Below, in pieces: positions 53,347 through 63,895 of a stretch of DNA of 64,000 bases (positions are counted from its first letter, which is position 1; each line of letters starts with the position of its first letter). Under the pieces are notes generated by a model that did no database searches, had not been told where the DNA came from, and saw only the letters and a list, made by a program, of their open reading frames with translations. The position numbers and the translations under genes are program-made. The stretch lies in the NCBI RefSeq assembly GCF_012489685.1, contig NC_080046.1:59076195-59140194 (forward strand). The letters run 5' to 3'. This DNA comes from Lotus japonicus. Its lineage: Eukaryota > Streptophyta > Magnoliopsida > Fabales > Fabaceae.

Positions 53347-54903
53347 TTAGTATTTTATGATGACATCTGCATGTTCTTGCACCACCTTCCAGGCCTTGAT
53401 CACATGCATTTCTTCTGTTAAGGTTGCCCCTATTGCACACCTAATCACAAAAATTCCTCCAACAACAGCATGAGTCATGTACACAGTGCCTGAACCATTT
53501 ATGGAATCTAACAGTTTACGATTCATCTCATTTGCAACATCCTTAGTTTTGAGGTCTCCGTTTTGGACCTTTCCATTGGCAATGATATTTCCATTTTGGA
53601 CCTTTCCATTAGCAATGAGATTTCCATTTTGGACCTTTCCATTAGCAAACTTTGTAGTCACTGATGGTAAAAGCCTAAAGAAAACAACAGCAAGATTTCT
53701 AGGGACTACAATCTCAAACCTGGTGTCCTTCTTTACCAACTCCTCAAAAGTTTTTGCCATTTCAACATGACTCCTAAGGAAGTTTCGAAGATTAGCCACA
53801 CCATAACTTCGGAGCACAAGCCACACCTTCAGTGCGCGAAATCTCCGGCTTAACGGTATCTGCCAATCTTTGTAGTCCACCACTTGCTTGGTCTCGGAAG
53901 CACTGTTCTCCAAGTACACTGAATTTGTTGACAAGAACTTTACCAGAGAAGGTGGATCCTTCACCCAAAGGCAGCAACAGTCTAAGTTTGTCAGAAACCA
54001 TTTGTGAGCATTGAAGCTAAACGAGTCAGCATCCTCAACACCATCAATCAAGTGTCGAAACTCAGGGCAAATGCATGCACTACCGGCATAAGCAGCATCA
54101 ACATGGACCCACATGGAGTAATCTTTTGCCACCTTACACAGTGGTCCTATTGGATCAATTGCAGTTGTTGAAGTTGTGCCCACAGTGACACAGAGATAAC
54201 AAGGAACCAACCCCTTTTTAACATCTGACTGAATTGCTGATAATAGAGCTTCTGGTTCCAAACTGAATGATTTTGACTTCACAGTCTTGATGGCCCTGAT
54301 GTTTTTGGGGTGAATTCCTACTATATGAGCTGCTTTTTGAACTGAACAATGTGTTTGATCAGAGCCATAAACAACAAGCTTTGTTAAATTTTCGCTACCG
54401 ATTTGATGAAGGATTTGATCTCTGGATGCAACTAGTGTGGCCAAGATGGCCTCACAAGTTGTCCCTAGCAAAACACCTCCTCCACCACCTTTGAAAAGGA
54501 AAGCATCAGGGAGCTTTAGAGCCTGGCCAAGCCAATCCATGACAATGCTTTCTAGCTCTGTTGCGGCCGGAGATGACACCCAGTTGAACCCAACAACATT
54601 GAGTCCAGTGCTTATCATCTCTCCAAGAAACCCTGCTGTGCTTCCACTGGAGGGAAAGTAAGCAAAGTAATTAGGACTCTGCCAGTGAGTTATGCCTGGG
54701 ATTATGTGTTGCTGCAAGTCTTGTAGGATGGTTTCAATGGATTCAGGATTGTGAGGGGCAAAAGGGGGCAACAATTTTGCAAGGTAACCAGGTTCTACTT
54801 GGCTTAACACTGGATAGTTGGCAACATTCTGGTAGTAATCAGCAAGGAAGTCAATGATCATGTGCCCTTGCTTTCTAAATTCTTTAGGATCTAAGGGGTT
54901 CAT
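53347..54903 (-). CDS. TYDC: aromatic L-amino acid decarboxylase (tyrosine decarboxylase type)
   Basis: PLP-dependent cytosolic group II decarboxylase that converts tyrosine, phenylalanine/dopa or tryptophan to the amine. Intronless, 518 aa from MNPLDPKEF, as is common for plant family members. Visible motifs are the [12 protein letters not shown] substrate region, H185 (QTHCS) that stacks on PLP, D269 (HVDAAYAG) and the Schiff-base lysine K301 in NAHKWF. The mobile-loop Tyr344 in [10 protein letters not shown] is present. In the related aromatic aldehyde synthases this residue is Phe, so a true decarboxylase is favoured. Residues 421-450 contain three 11-residue repeats of the NGKVQNG type, a local expansion. 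The exact substrate cannot be settled. The frame is open upstream through a TA repeat, but the family start and plain context favour 54903. Confidence 0.92.
   Translation of the reverse strand: MNPLDPKEFRKQGHMIIDFLADYYQNVANYPVLSQVEPGYLAKLLPPFAPHNPESIETILQDLQQHIIPGITHWQSPNYFAYFPSSGSTAGFLGEMISTGLNVVGFNWVSSPAATELESIVMDWLGQALKLPDAFLFKGGGGGVLLGTTCEAILATLVASRDQILHQIGSENLTKLVVYGSDQTHCSVQKAAHIVGIHPKNIRAIKTVKSKSFSLEPEALLSAIQSDVKKGLVPCYLCVTVGTTSTTAIDPIGPLCKVAKDYSMWVHVDAAYAGSACICPEFRHLIDGVEDADSFSFNAHKWFLTNLDCCCLWVKDPPSLVKFLSTNSVYLENSASETKQVVDYKDWQIPLSRRFRALKVWLVLRSYGVANLRNFLRSHVEMAKTFEELVKKDTRFEIVVPRNLAVVFFRLLPSVTTKFANGKVQNGNLIANGKVQNGNIIANGKVQNGDLKTKDVANEMNRKLLDSINGSGTVYMTHAVVGGIFVIRCAIGATLTEEMHVIKAWKVVQEHADVIIKY
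53554..53643 (-). repeat. 33-bp in-frame tandem repeat inside the decarboxylase
   Basis: Three consecutive units (the last partial) encode [15 protein letters not shown] 11-mers. All are in frame and nearly identical at the DNA level, implying recent expansion. Confidence 0.9.
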
Positions 54904-54937
54904 GGTGATGAATGGAGGATTAGCTTGCACCTTGTTG

Positions 54938-54939
<2 letters not shown>

Positions 54940-54980
<41 letters not shown>
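54940..54980. repeat. (TA)20 microsatellite in the decarboxylase leader
   Basis: Forty uninterrupted bases of TA begin 37 bases upstream of the ATG. On the minus strand they read YIYIYI in frame with the gene. Confidence 0.95.
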
Positions 54981-54982
<2 letters not shown>

Positions 54983-55184
54983 ACCTGAGTTATGCAACTC
55001 AATCTATTTCCCCATTGATTGAGAAATTAAAGAATAATACTTTTTTTGTTGTTGGATAAATTATGACAAACGACCAAATTATAAAAAAAATATATATATT
55101 AAGAGTTATCACAGGTAGACATTAAATAGTACAGACACCTCACATATATCTATTTTTTTTCTCTGTTTCTCACTACTATCAGGT

Positions 55185-55248
55185 CACATTATATATCACT
55201 TTCATTACACACATTGGGATATATATAATGAAAGTGATATATAATGTG
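55185..55248. repeat. perfect 23-bp inverted repeat upstream of the decarboxylase
   Basis: Arms at 55185-55207 and 55226-55248 are exact reverse complements (the left begins CACATTATATATCACTTTC), with an 18-base loop. It lies about 300 bases upstream of the ATG. Confidence 0.9.
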
Positions 55249-55859
55249 AATAATGAATTTCACAACCGTGAAACATTATACTCGATGTTATTCTTATTAC
55301 ACCTAATATTTTTTGTGTGTTAGTTTTCACTTCTTCTATCAATGTAAAATGAATTTCGCAACCGGGTATGAACAACTTTGAAGTGTTCAAGAGAGCCACA
55401 CTAATTTTTTTATCCAGACATATATTCCATATACCCTTTTACCTCCCCACCCCAACCCATATATTCCATATACCCTTTTACCTTTTACCCAGACAAGTAA
55501 TTTTTTTATCTTAGAAAGTTTTCCATCATTTGGATTCACCACTGGTCATGACTCATGATGAACACCAAAGCAGGGGATTGGTGATTGAACATTTATAGCT
55601 CTCACTAATGACTAATCAGTTATCATTATTAGAAAATTAAGCTTTAATTTGTCAGTAACTTTCAACATTACCTGGCTATGGCAACGGTAAAATACTGCCA
55701 CACAAATACAGTTATTTGACTAACCTGTTGGCTGCTGCAACGAATGGCCTATGAAACAGGGTTAACACAAAACAACCAATGGCATCCATGTAAAACTTTA
55801 TGCTTTAAATTCATTGAGTGACCAGGCTAGACACATAATTATACTTCTTTTTTTAGTAC

Positions 55860-55965
55860 ATTGGAAAGATAAATTGCACTCGTTAGGAATCGATCTCTAA
55901 ACCTCCCTCTACCCAACCTATATATCCCCAACTCTTACCTCTTGAATTATCTTATGGGGACACAC
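55860..55965 (-). mobile_element. tRNA-derived SINE fragment (family copy 3)
   Basis: Minus strand: a decayed A box (AGATAATTCAAGAGGTAAG), then GGAGGTTTAGAGATCGATTCC as the B-box region, then the tail GTGCAATTTATCTTTCC shared with 6272-6375. Confidence 0.55.
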
Positions 55966-56101
55966 ATAAACCCCTTCAACAAAATTCAACAAACTTAAAC
56001 AATAGTTTTAACCATCCATTGTGGATGGTCTAACTGTACTTCACAAGCATTTACTCGATGATAATAATTTATTGAGAACATGGACTCGTTTAATATGATC
56101 T

Positions 56102-56279
56102 TGTTGGGGGAGACAGGGAAGCCCATGGGTCGAGGAGCAAGACACCAAGAGATATCGACGCCACATCTTAACCCAAAACCTTAAGGCATTAGGTTTATGG
56201 GTCACATCTCTTATAAACTCTTCTCCTCACCCACACTTAATCAATGTGGGACTCCAACTCCGCACTTGAATTCTCAACA
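56102..56279 (+). mobile_element. solo TRIM-like LTR
   Basis: 178 bases starting TGTTGGGGG and ending CTCAACA, with flanking GATCT and AATCT (4/5 match for a 5-bp duplication). It contains TTATAAACTCTTCTCCTCACC and AATGTGGGACTCCAACTC, motifs common in short plant LTRs. No internal retroelement sequence is next to it, so it looks like a solo LTR. Confidence 0.65.
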
Positions 56280-57771
56280 AATCTTAAATCACCGTCTCAA
56301 TGGTGAGAAATATTGGTGGGAAAAAAATCAGGTACTAAGCTTGTGAACGAAAATATTCTACTCTTTCTAGATTTATGTAAGTTGTTCTGTTTACTTTTTA
56401 AGGTCACCCTCATAGAACTGCTCAAGTTAGCTAACATTAATTATATTACGCTTGTGGAAGGAAAATATGACACACACTCCTGATAATATAATTAAATGTC
56501 ATAATTTCCCCAACCAATTCGTCCACTTTCAACATGTCAGTAAATTGAAACAAGATTGTCGGTGAAACAATTAACGATCGATGCTGCCATTTGGTCATGA
56601 AGCCTTGATGTGTAATGCTAACATTTATAGCCGAGTTAAGCACTTAAGCCCACAATGGAAACAAAGAGAAAAATGGACATATACCTTGTGTGCAGGGTCA
56701 TTAGATCATAGAAGTAGACTTATGCTTATGCATTTTTCTTTAGAATAAGTTTTGTTCACACTTCACATCAATAAATGAAACGTAGAGAAGAAAGGAAGGT
56801 AGGAACAAATGACAGGAAAATAAAAAGATTTAATAGGTAATATTATTGAAAGAAAAAAATAGGTATATCTAAATAATGAAGCTGATGTGTAAATGAACTT
56901 AACTATAGTATTTATAATAAATTGGCGTGATGATTATTTATCTCATCTCTTAACTATAATGAGATTAATTGTTCAAATATTGCTCCTAAAAATAAATCAC
57001 ATTCCATAATTAATCATTTTTCGTTTAATATAAACAAATACAATGTAACGAGTACTCATTACTCACTCCTATAAGTGACTACTAGTATTTGCAATTTTGT
57101 CTCCTAATAAACATGTGTCAATTCAATCATGTAAACTAATATACTTTTATTTGAAACTAATTAAACTATTTTCCACCATGCACATAAGTTTTCGTAACTA
57201 GCTTGGTATCATCTTTTTACTTTTTTTTTTTAATTTAATTTCAAATTCTAACTTCTAGTATAATATTTTTTTTCCTTCAAAATTTGACGTGACTTTTGAT
57301 ATAATTAACACGCTCATAATTAATCTCGTGAGATGAGTTCCTACTAATTAATTTAAAACTTCAACTAAAACCTTGATATTTGTAGGAATGAAATGAGTAC
57401 TTGAGGGCTGAGAGGCTAACATCAAGGAAAAATAATTAGCATTGAGGTCCGCCACGATGTATAGCTTTTGTAGCAATAACATGGGTATTTGTTTTAAAAA
57501 AAAACATGGGTATTAATCTGTTTCAAAAAAAAGAGAGACATGAGTATTCATGAACTGGAAAAAACAAGTTTTGAAAATGAAATGTACCATATTTTGTGTA
57601 CTGAGTCCTTATAAAGCATTAAAATTAAGGATGAAAAGTATCCCACAACCATACAATCAAGTCCTAGATCATGGAAATGAACGGGAATTGTTATTTGGAC
57701 ACCCCGACAACTATTTAGATCATGTTAAATTTGTAAAATCCGAAAAAATCTCTTTACAATTTTTTTTTTTC

Positions 57772-57870
57772 GCTCGCACTGTGAAAGTGCGACCAAAACG
57801 CACTTGGAAAGTGCGTCCATCACGCACTTTCAACGTGCGTTTTGGTCACACTTTCGCAGTGCGAGCGAAA
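57772..57870. repeat. AAAGTGCG/CGCACTTT inverted cluster A
   Basis: The segment from CGCTCGCACTGTGAAAGTGCG to CACTTTCGCAGTGCGAGCG is an imperfect hairpin of about 45-base arms containing several AAAGTGCG or CGCACTTT words. Confidence 0.8.
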
Positions 57871-58317
57871 CACACTGATTTCTTTTTTTTTTCCTGTTTA
57901 ATTTCTGGAATGAATTTGGGACTGATACTTCTTGGTTAAGGTAACAGGAACATTCTGAGCTCAAATATGCAGTCAGAATCTCCAAATTCCTACACCTTCT
58001 AGTAGTCGCTTTAGAATCAGAAGCGGTGCAGTTTGGAAAATTGGACAATTTTTTGTCTCGGATGCGAAGTCGACCAACTGCAAAGTTGAAGAGAAAAATC
58101 AAACGATCGTAACTTAGCACCTTCTTTGAAGGTCCTAAGATTTGTGTAATTTAGCCAAATTCCTTCATTTGGTATTTTATTTTGAATTTCACATTTTTTA
58201 TTTCACCATAAATCTCAAAATATTCTAACTTGATTTACTATTGATTTACTATGGAGTCTCATAATTTTTAAAAATCATCTGACATCAGTTCTGTACAAAT
58301 TTACAGCAATTCACCCT

Positions 58318-58432
58318 TTAAAAGTGCGTTTACTTCGCACTTTATACGTGCGTTAACGACGCACTTTTAAAGTGCGTGCGTAACGCACTTCTAAAGTGCG
58401 TGCGTAACGCACTTCTAAAGTGCGTTTATTTG
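58318..58432. repeat. AAAGTGCG/CGCACTTT cluster B
   Basis: Nine or so copies of AAAGTGCG or its complement, including two tandem units of AAAGTGCGTGCGTAACGCACTTCT. Confidence 0.8.
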
Positions 58433-58725
58433 CAAAAAAAATTAAAAACGACAGTATCAACTCCTACAGTTGAAAATTTTCAAAAACGACATAAGATGGA
58501 GTTTGTACGTGGTGGTGGCGGCGGCGGCGGCAGTGGTTATGGGTGGTGGTGCTGGTGTGTGGTGGTGGTGGGTGAGAGTAAGAGGAAAGAGGTAAGGAGA
58601 GAGGAAACAGAATGTGAGGAAGGGGATGGAGTTTTTTTATATTTTTTTCATTAAGGGTATTTAAGTATTTTTTTCACTTTTTCATGGGTCTGAATAGCTG
58701 TGGGGGGGTTTGAATAACAATTCCC

Positions 58726-59278
58726 GAATTGAAATTGCCCTTTTGAGTGTTATAAGCAATATTCTTGCTTCCAATGAACGAGTTTCTAGTCAGGTATCAA
58801 TCCTAGTTAATACTTTTCTTTAGTTCAAATGCGTCAAGTACAAGATATTTAATGGGCTTAAATATTTTTTGAGGTTAATGCGGTACGTGGAGTGCTATGA
58901 TAAATATTTGTATCTTCATGACTCGGATTTTTAATTTTGTTAAAGAGAGTTTCAAAGAAGTTTAAAGGATGGAATGTGAGATCTCTTTCTCGAGCGCGAA
59001 ATGAGGTTTTAATTAAAGTAGTGACCCAAGTTGTTTCGTCTTATATCTTATTTTGCTCTCCTAAATAATATTTACTCAAAAAATGCTTAAGAGTACGATT
59101 ACCAAACTCACAATTCTATAAGCTCCTTTGTTTGTTTCAAACTTAATTATCACCATCCCATGATTTTTCAATTTGGATAGGTTTATAATACTCCACCTCA
59201 CCTATTCTTGTCTTTCGTATGTCATTGAATCCTTTGTACTAAATAGCATACTCAAATTGATGTTAGGACTAGTAACAG
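58726..59278. other. intergenic between two repeats
   Basis: AT-rich DNA. I see no gene or repeat boundary in it. Confidence 0.5.
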
Positions 59279-59459
59279 TGTTTTAAAACTCGGCTCGGTC
59301 ATCGACTCGGTTGGGGTACTGAGTCACTGAGTCATTGGTCGGACCAGTGGGTCAATGGTTCGATTGCTTGACTCGGTATATATTAAAAAATTATAAAAAA
59401 TGTCAAATTCAATTAAAAGTTAATATATAAATAATAAAATGCATCTCTTATCAATAACA

Positions 59460-59540
59460 TTGTGATGGTGCAGTGGTTAGTCTTCCTCCATATTTCCTCT
59501 ATTGCATGGGTTCGAACCTTCCTGGCACCCTTTTTACACA
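59460..59540 (+). mobile_element. tRNA-like SINE head with Pol III boxes and terminator
   Basis: Consensus A box TGGTGCAGTGG at 59466-59476, consensus B box GTTCGAACC at 59510-59518 and a TTTTT run near 59530. The spacing is like a tRNA gene, but the ends do not pair as an acceptor stem, so it is a SINE head rather than a tRNA gene. Confidence 0.5.
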
Positions 59541-59597
59541 AAATATGACATTTTTTTCCTATTATATACAACATGTTTCCTACTGGACCCAAATAAT

Positions 59598-59980
59598 AAA
59601 AAGCACTTTTGGCCCCTGATGTTTTAAGTTTGTGCAAATTCTGCCCCTACTCTATTTTTGTCGATGTTTATACCCCTCATGTTTTCAAACAGTGCATCGT
59701 CTACCCCTCATGTTTTCAAACAATGCACCGTCTACCCCTCCCTGATGTTTTAAGTTTGTGCAAATTCTGCCCCTACTCTATTTTTGTCGATGTTTATACC
59801 CCTCATGTTTTCAAACAGTGCATCGTCTACCCCTCATGTTTTCAAATAATGCATCGTCTACCCCTGACGGAGGGGTAGACGGTGCATTATTTGAAAACAT
59901 GAGGGGTAGAAACATCGACAAAAATAGATAGGGGCAGAATTTGCACAAACTTGAAACATCAGGGGCCAAAAATGCTTTTT
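59598..59980. repeat. long inverted repeat with a 126-bp tandem duplication in one arm
   Basis: The left arm starts AAAAGCACTTTTGGCCCCTG and the right arm (inverted) AAAAGCATTTTTGGCCCCTG. The right arm, 59871-59980, pairs almost fully with the left. Within the left arm a 126-base unit is repeated, at 59616-59741 and 59742-59867. The foldback loop is only a few bases. No coding capacity. Confidence 0.85.
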
Positions 59981-60190
59981 AGCCTAAAAAAAAAAGAAAG
60001 GCCCAATATGTTAATTAATTACTGGAAAATGGGCTTCCATATATGGCCCATCATCCACAAATTAATAAAAAAAAATTAAAAAAAAATGGGTGACTCGCCG
60101 GTTCAATTAAAAAACCGGCCGAGTCACCGGTTTGATCATTAAACCGGCCGGTTCAAAATGGTTCCAGCCGAGTGACATGCAGAACCGATC

Positions 60191-61197
60191 TGAAGTAAGG
60201 CTCGGAGGGATATTTCTCGGATAGGAGTATTCATTTGCTTAAATAGGATAAACTGTGTTGTTCCAAGTGTAAAAGAAACTTTTATTTTCATGATGTCAAA
60301 ACATTCAATACCGCGCATGAGTGTCTTATTGGTTCTAAATAAAGGTACAGAGCGAGTTACACTTGGTTTAGTATTAACCCTCTAGTTAGGTGTTTGAAAA
60401 GTGGAGTTCGTACAAGATTCATAATAACTAGAGTGTTCATGTGTGAAATGTACAAATTGCTTCCTCAATGGTCCCTCTTATTCACTAACATGATGTGGCT
60501 GTTTTTTTTATAGGCAACATGATCATGTGGCTGTTGATTCAATATTTCCCCTTCTTCTGCATGTTGAAATCGCCCTCTTTTTTTGCCATTGTTATTAAGA
60601 ACTATCGTGATCTTTTTCTTTTTTTTTTTTGATGATTAAAGAACTATCGTCGTCATCATGCTACTTTAGATTTCAATTTTATTAATTTTTCATTTGTTTG
60701 TACAAGCAGCAATAATGCTATGACCCTTCTGTTATGGTCAAACAAATGCTCTGTTTTTGTCTACAAGGCCCTTCTGTTTCTTGGTCAAGCAAAGGCCCTC
60801 CTTGAAAACAAACCATGCGATATTCTAAAGGCCTCTCTTTTTTTTTTCCTACAAGGCCCTTCTGTTTTTTTTATATAGTTTTTTTCTGCATGTGACATTT
60901 CATATGACCCCATTTTTATAAGGGTGTGTGAAAATAATTTGTCAATGCACATAACTTAGGGCCTGTTGGCTGAAGGAAACAACAATAAAAGGTGCAGAGA
61001 CAGTGCTATCTCTAGGAAACAAAAATGACAATACACATGTTTCTTAGTAATATTTTTTTAAAAAAAGTGTAATATCTCTTAGGAATGGAAACCTCATATT
61101 ACTAAGATGGTTAAATATGTAGTCTTAAACAAAAACAAAAAACAATAACCTACAATTTTCATACCAAAAAATAAAATATCTAGTCTTAAACTATGAT
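60191..61197. other. intergenic before the Gypsy element
   Basis: AT-rich with T-rich tracts and the near-repeated phrase AAGGCCCTTCTGTTT (near 60770 and 60855). No gene was seen. Confidence 0.5.
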
Positions 61198-61393
61198 ATG
61201 CGATCTCCCAAATGTATCACAAAGTCTTTAATGAACTTCCTCCTTATAGCTTATATTTATATTTATTCTTGGACTGGGCGAGCCCCTAGAGGGGCGACGC
61301 CCAGGGTTCAGCCCGCCAAAGGGCGGGTAACTTGCCTTAAATTGGGCCTCGATCACGGAGGCCCAATGGGCCCGATGGGTAGTACCCAAGCTC

Positions 61394-61401
61394 TATAAAT
61401 A
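61394..61401 (+). promoter_or_regulatory. TATA box in the Gypsy LTR
   Basis: CTCTATAAATAGGAGG lies about 150 bases before the LTR end, the usual place for the LTR promoter. Confidence 0.65.
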
Positions 61402-61551
61402 GGAGGTAGATATCAATTGTAAAGAACTTTTGCTCATTTGATGAAATAACACACGAAATTCAGTATTCTCTCTCATTCTCATTCTCTCTCGAGCACATTT
61501 CTCCACTCTCTAGGTACTATCCCTTCCTTCAATGTTCATTCCTAGAACATT

Positions 61552-61568
61552 TGGCGTCGTCTGTGGGG
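61552..61568 (+). promoter_or_regulatory. primer binding site of the Gypsy element
   Basis: TGGCGTCGTCTGTGGGG begins two bases after the LTR end. It resembles the TGGCGCCGT... sites of plant Gypsy elements. The exact tRNA is uncertain. Confidence 0.6.
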
Positions 61569-61741
61569 ATCGAACCCACGTGGATTGATTGTGCAAGAAG
61601 CTATCTCTGATTACGATTAGGCGATTCTCTAGTTTTCCGATTCTGATTCTTCGTGGCTCTGTCTTCGTCTGATTCTGTGATCGGCGTTCGTTTTTCGATC
61701 GAGTTTGCGTCATTCCTCGCAGGAAGCAGCATCATTCACCG

Positions 61742-63895
61742 GTGCGACAGCGAATTTCACCGCCTCGGCGGCCTCATCGAGTTGTCCTTGACTCTCCGAT
61801 ACGCACAGCGGGAGTACAGGCTACACACACTTCTTTGCCGCCTTCTCCTCCTCCATCACCACCACCTCCTCCATCGCCTTCGCAGATCGGATCTCTGGAG
61901 CGCTCACCAGAGAATTCACCTACTCCAGAGCGGCAACCGGCAGTGACACAGGAGCAATGGCGTCGTATGATGCGCAGCATTGGCAACATCCAGCAGCGGA
62001 ATGAGCATCTACAAGCTCAGTTGGATTTCTACCGCCGCGAGCAACAAGATGATGGAAGCAGAGAAGTGGATTTCGTAGCTGAGTTCCGTCTGTTCTCGGA
62101 GGACGTTGAGAGTGTGGCGATTCCAGATAATATGAAAACGTTAGTTCTGGATTCTTACAGTGGAGATTCTGATCCGAAGGATCATCTTCTGTATTTCAAC
62201 ACGAAGATGGTGATAATTGCGGCATCAGATGCGGTGAAGTGCAGGATGTTTCCATCGACGTTCAAATCGACGGCGATGGCGTGGTTCACAACTTTGCCGC
62301 GCTGATCTATTTCGAATTTCAGAGACTTCTCATCCAAGTTTCTAGTGCAATTCTCGGCGAATAAGAATCAGCCGGTGACAATCAATGACTTAGACAACAT
62401 TCGCCAACAAGAGGGAGAGTCACTGAAGGAGTACATGGCAAGGTACAACGCTGCATCGGTCAAGGTAGAGGACGAGGAGCCTCGAGCCTGTGCTCTAGCA
62501 TTCAAGAATGGTTTGTTACCGGGAGGGTTGAACAGCAAGTTGACACGCAAGCCGGCACGTTCGATGGAAGAGATGCGTGCTCGCGCTAGCACTTATATTC
62601 TTGACGAGGAGGACGATGCTTTCAAAAGAAAGCGCGCGAAACTGGAAAAAGGCGACACGTCACCCAAGCACGCGAAAAAATATAAAAATGGCGAAGACAA
62701 GGGGGATGGCAAGCAGCAAAGACAAGATAAAGGGAAGGCGGTATTGAAGCCGACCAAGGAGCAGTTGTATCCACGGCGTGATGATTATGAACAACGCCGG
62801 CCGTGGCAATCTAAGTCTCATCGCCAGCGGGAGGAGGCTGACATGGTGATGAACACAGATTTAACAGATATACTCCGTGAGGCGAGGGGCGCAAATCTAG
62901 TGGATGAGCCAGAGGTCCCGAAGTATCAACCACGGGACGCCAATCCCAAGAAGTGGTGTGAATACCATCGGTCCGTCGGGCACGACACAGACGACTGCTG
63001 GACTTTGCAGCGGGAAATTGATAAGTTGATTCGGGCGGGATATCAAGGAAATCGCCAAGGCCAGTGGCGCAACAACGGCGATCACAACAAAACGCATAAG
63101 CGAGAGGAGGAGCGAACGGACACTAAGGGAAAGAAAAAGCAAGAATCAGCGGCTATCGCCACAAAAGGGGCTGATGACACGTTCGCTCAACACTCAGGAC
63201 CGCCCGTAGGGACCATAAACACCATCGCTGGAGGATTTGGCGGTGGTGGCGACACCCATGCGGCGCGGAAACGCCATGTTCGTGCAGTTAATTCAGTTCA
63301 TGAAGTTGCTTTCGGATTCGTGCACCCTGACATAACAATCTCGATGGCAGACTTTGAGGGGATAAAACCTCACAAGGATGACCCGATAGTAGTACAATTA
63401 AGGTTGAATAGTTTCAACGTTAGAAGGGTACTCCTGGATCAGGGTAGTTCGGCTGATATTATCTATGGTGACGCATTTGACAAGTTGGGACTGACTGACA
63501 ATGATCTGACTCCATATGCGGGAACCTTGGTAGGTTTTGCGGGTGAGCAAGTAATGGTGCGAGGATTCATTGATCTAGACACAATATTCGGGGAAGATGA
63601 GTGTGCCAGGGTTTTGAAGGTAAGGTATCTGGTTCTCCAGGTGGTGGCATCTTACAATGTCATCATTGGGCGAAATACATTGAATCGCCTCTGTGCTGTG
63701 ATTTCAACAGCCCACTTGGCGGTTAAGTATCCACTAAGCAATGGAAAGGTTGGCAAACTGAAGGTTGACCAGAAGATGGCGAGGGAATGTTATAATAATT
63801 GCCTCAACTTGTATGGCAAGAAGAGTGCGTTGGTCGGACACAGATGTTATGAAATTGAAACTTCGGATGAAAATCTTGACCCACGAATCTGCTGA
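61742..63895 (+). pseudogene. Gypsy gag-protease with an in-frame stop
   Basis: One continuous frame apart from TGA at 62303-62305. The gag core before the stop (YSGDSDPKDHLLYFNTKM, MAWFTTLP) continues directly after it (NFRDFSSKFLVQF, ESLKEYMARYN). A zinc-knuckle variant CEYHRSVGHDTDDC lies near 62960. The aspartic protease is LLDQGSSADIIYGDAFDKLGL at about 63430-63495. The usual protease motif has D-x-G, present here as DQG. The frame closes with TGA at 63893-63895 before any polymerase. The stop in gag looks like a point mutation of a Gly codon, so this copy is defective. Confidence 0.85.

Larger units (their letters stand above)
55249..57682. other. intergenic with small retroelement remnants
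   Basis: It holds a SINE fragment (55860-55965), a solo LTR (56102-56279) and AT-rich DNA. GAATTTC(A/G)CAACCG occurs twice near 55255 and 55351. No gene. Confidence 0.5.
57683..58725. mobile_element. Mutator-like element with AAAGTGCG repeats
   Basis: GGGAATTGTTATT at the left matches the inverted right end, and similarity continues through CACCCC, CTATT and CATG. Flanks GAAATGAAC and GAATTGAAA agree at 7/9. The interior contains two clusters of AAAGTGCG/CGCACTTT motifs (57772-57870 and 58318-58432) and a short GGTGGC tract (58509-58530). There is no transposase. Confidence 0.6.
59279..60190. mobile_element. composite repeat with ACTCGG/CCGGTT termini
   Basis: The left end (GTTTTAAAACTCGGCTCGG) and the right end (inverted, TTTTGAACCGGCCGG and GACTCGGCCGG) share motifs in inverted orientation, as in a widespread class of plant DNA repeats. 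I could not fix the target duplication. A tRNA-like segment and a long hairpin repeat are nested inside. Confidence 0.45.

Noticed and set aside
59460..59540. A genuine tRNA gene
   Set aside because: A and B boxes are good, but acceptor and anticodon stems do not pair and it lies inside a repeat.
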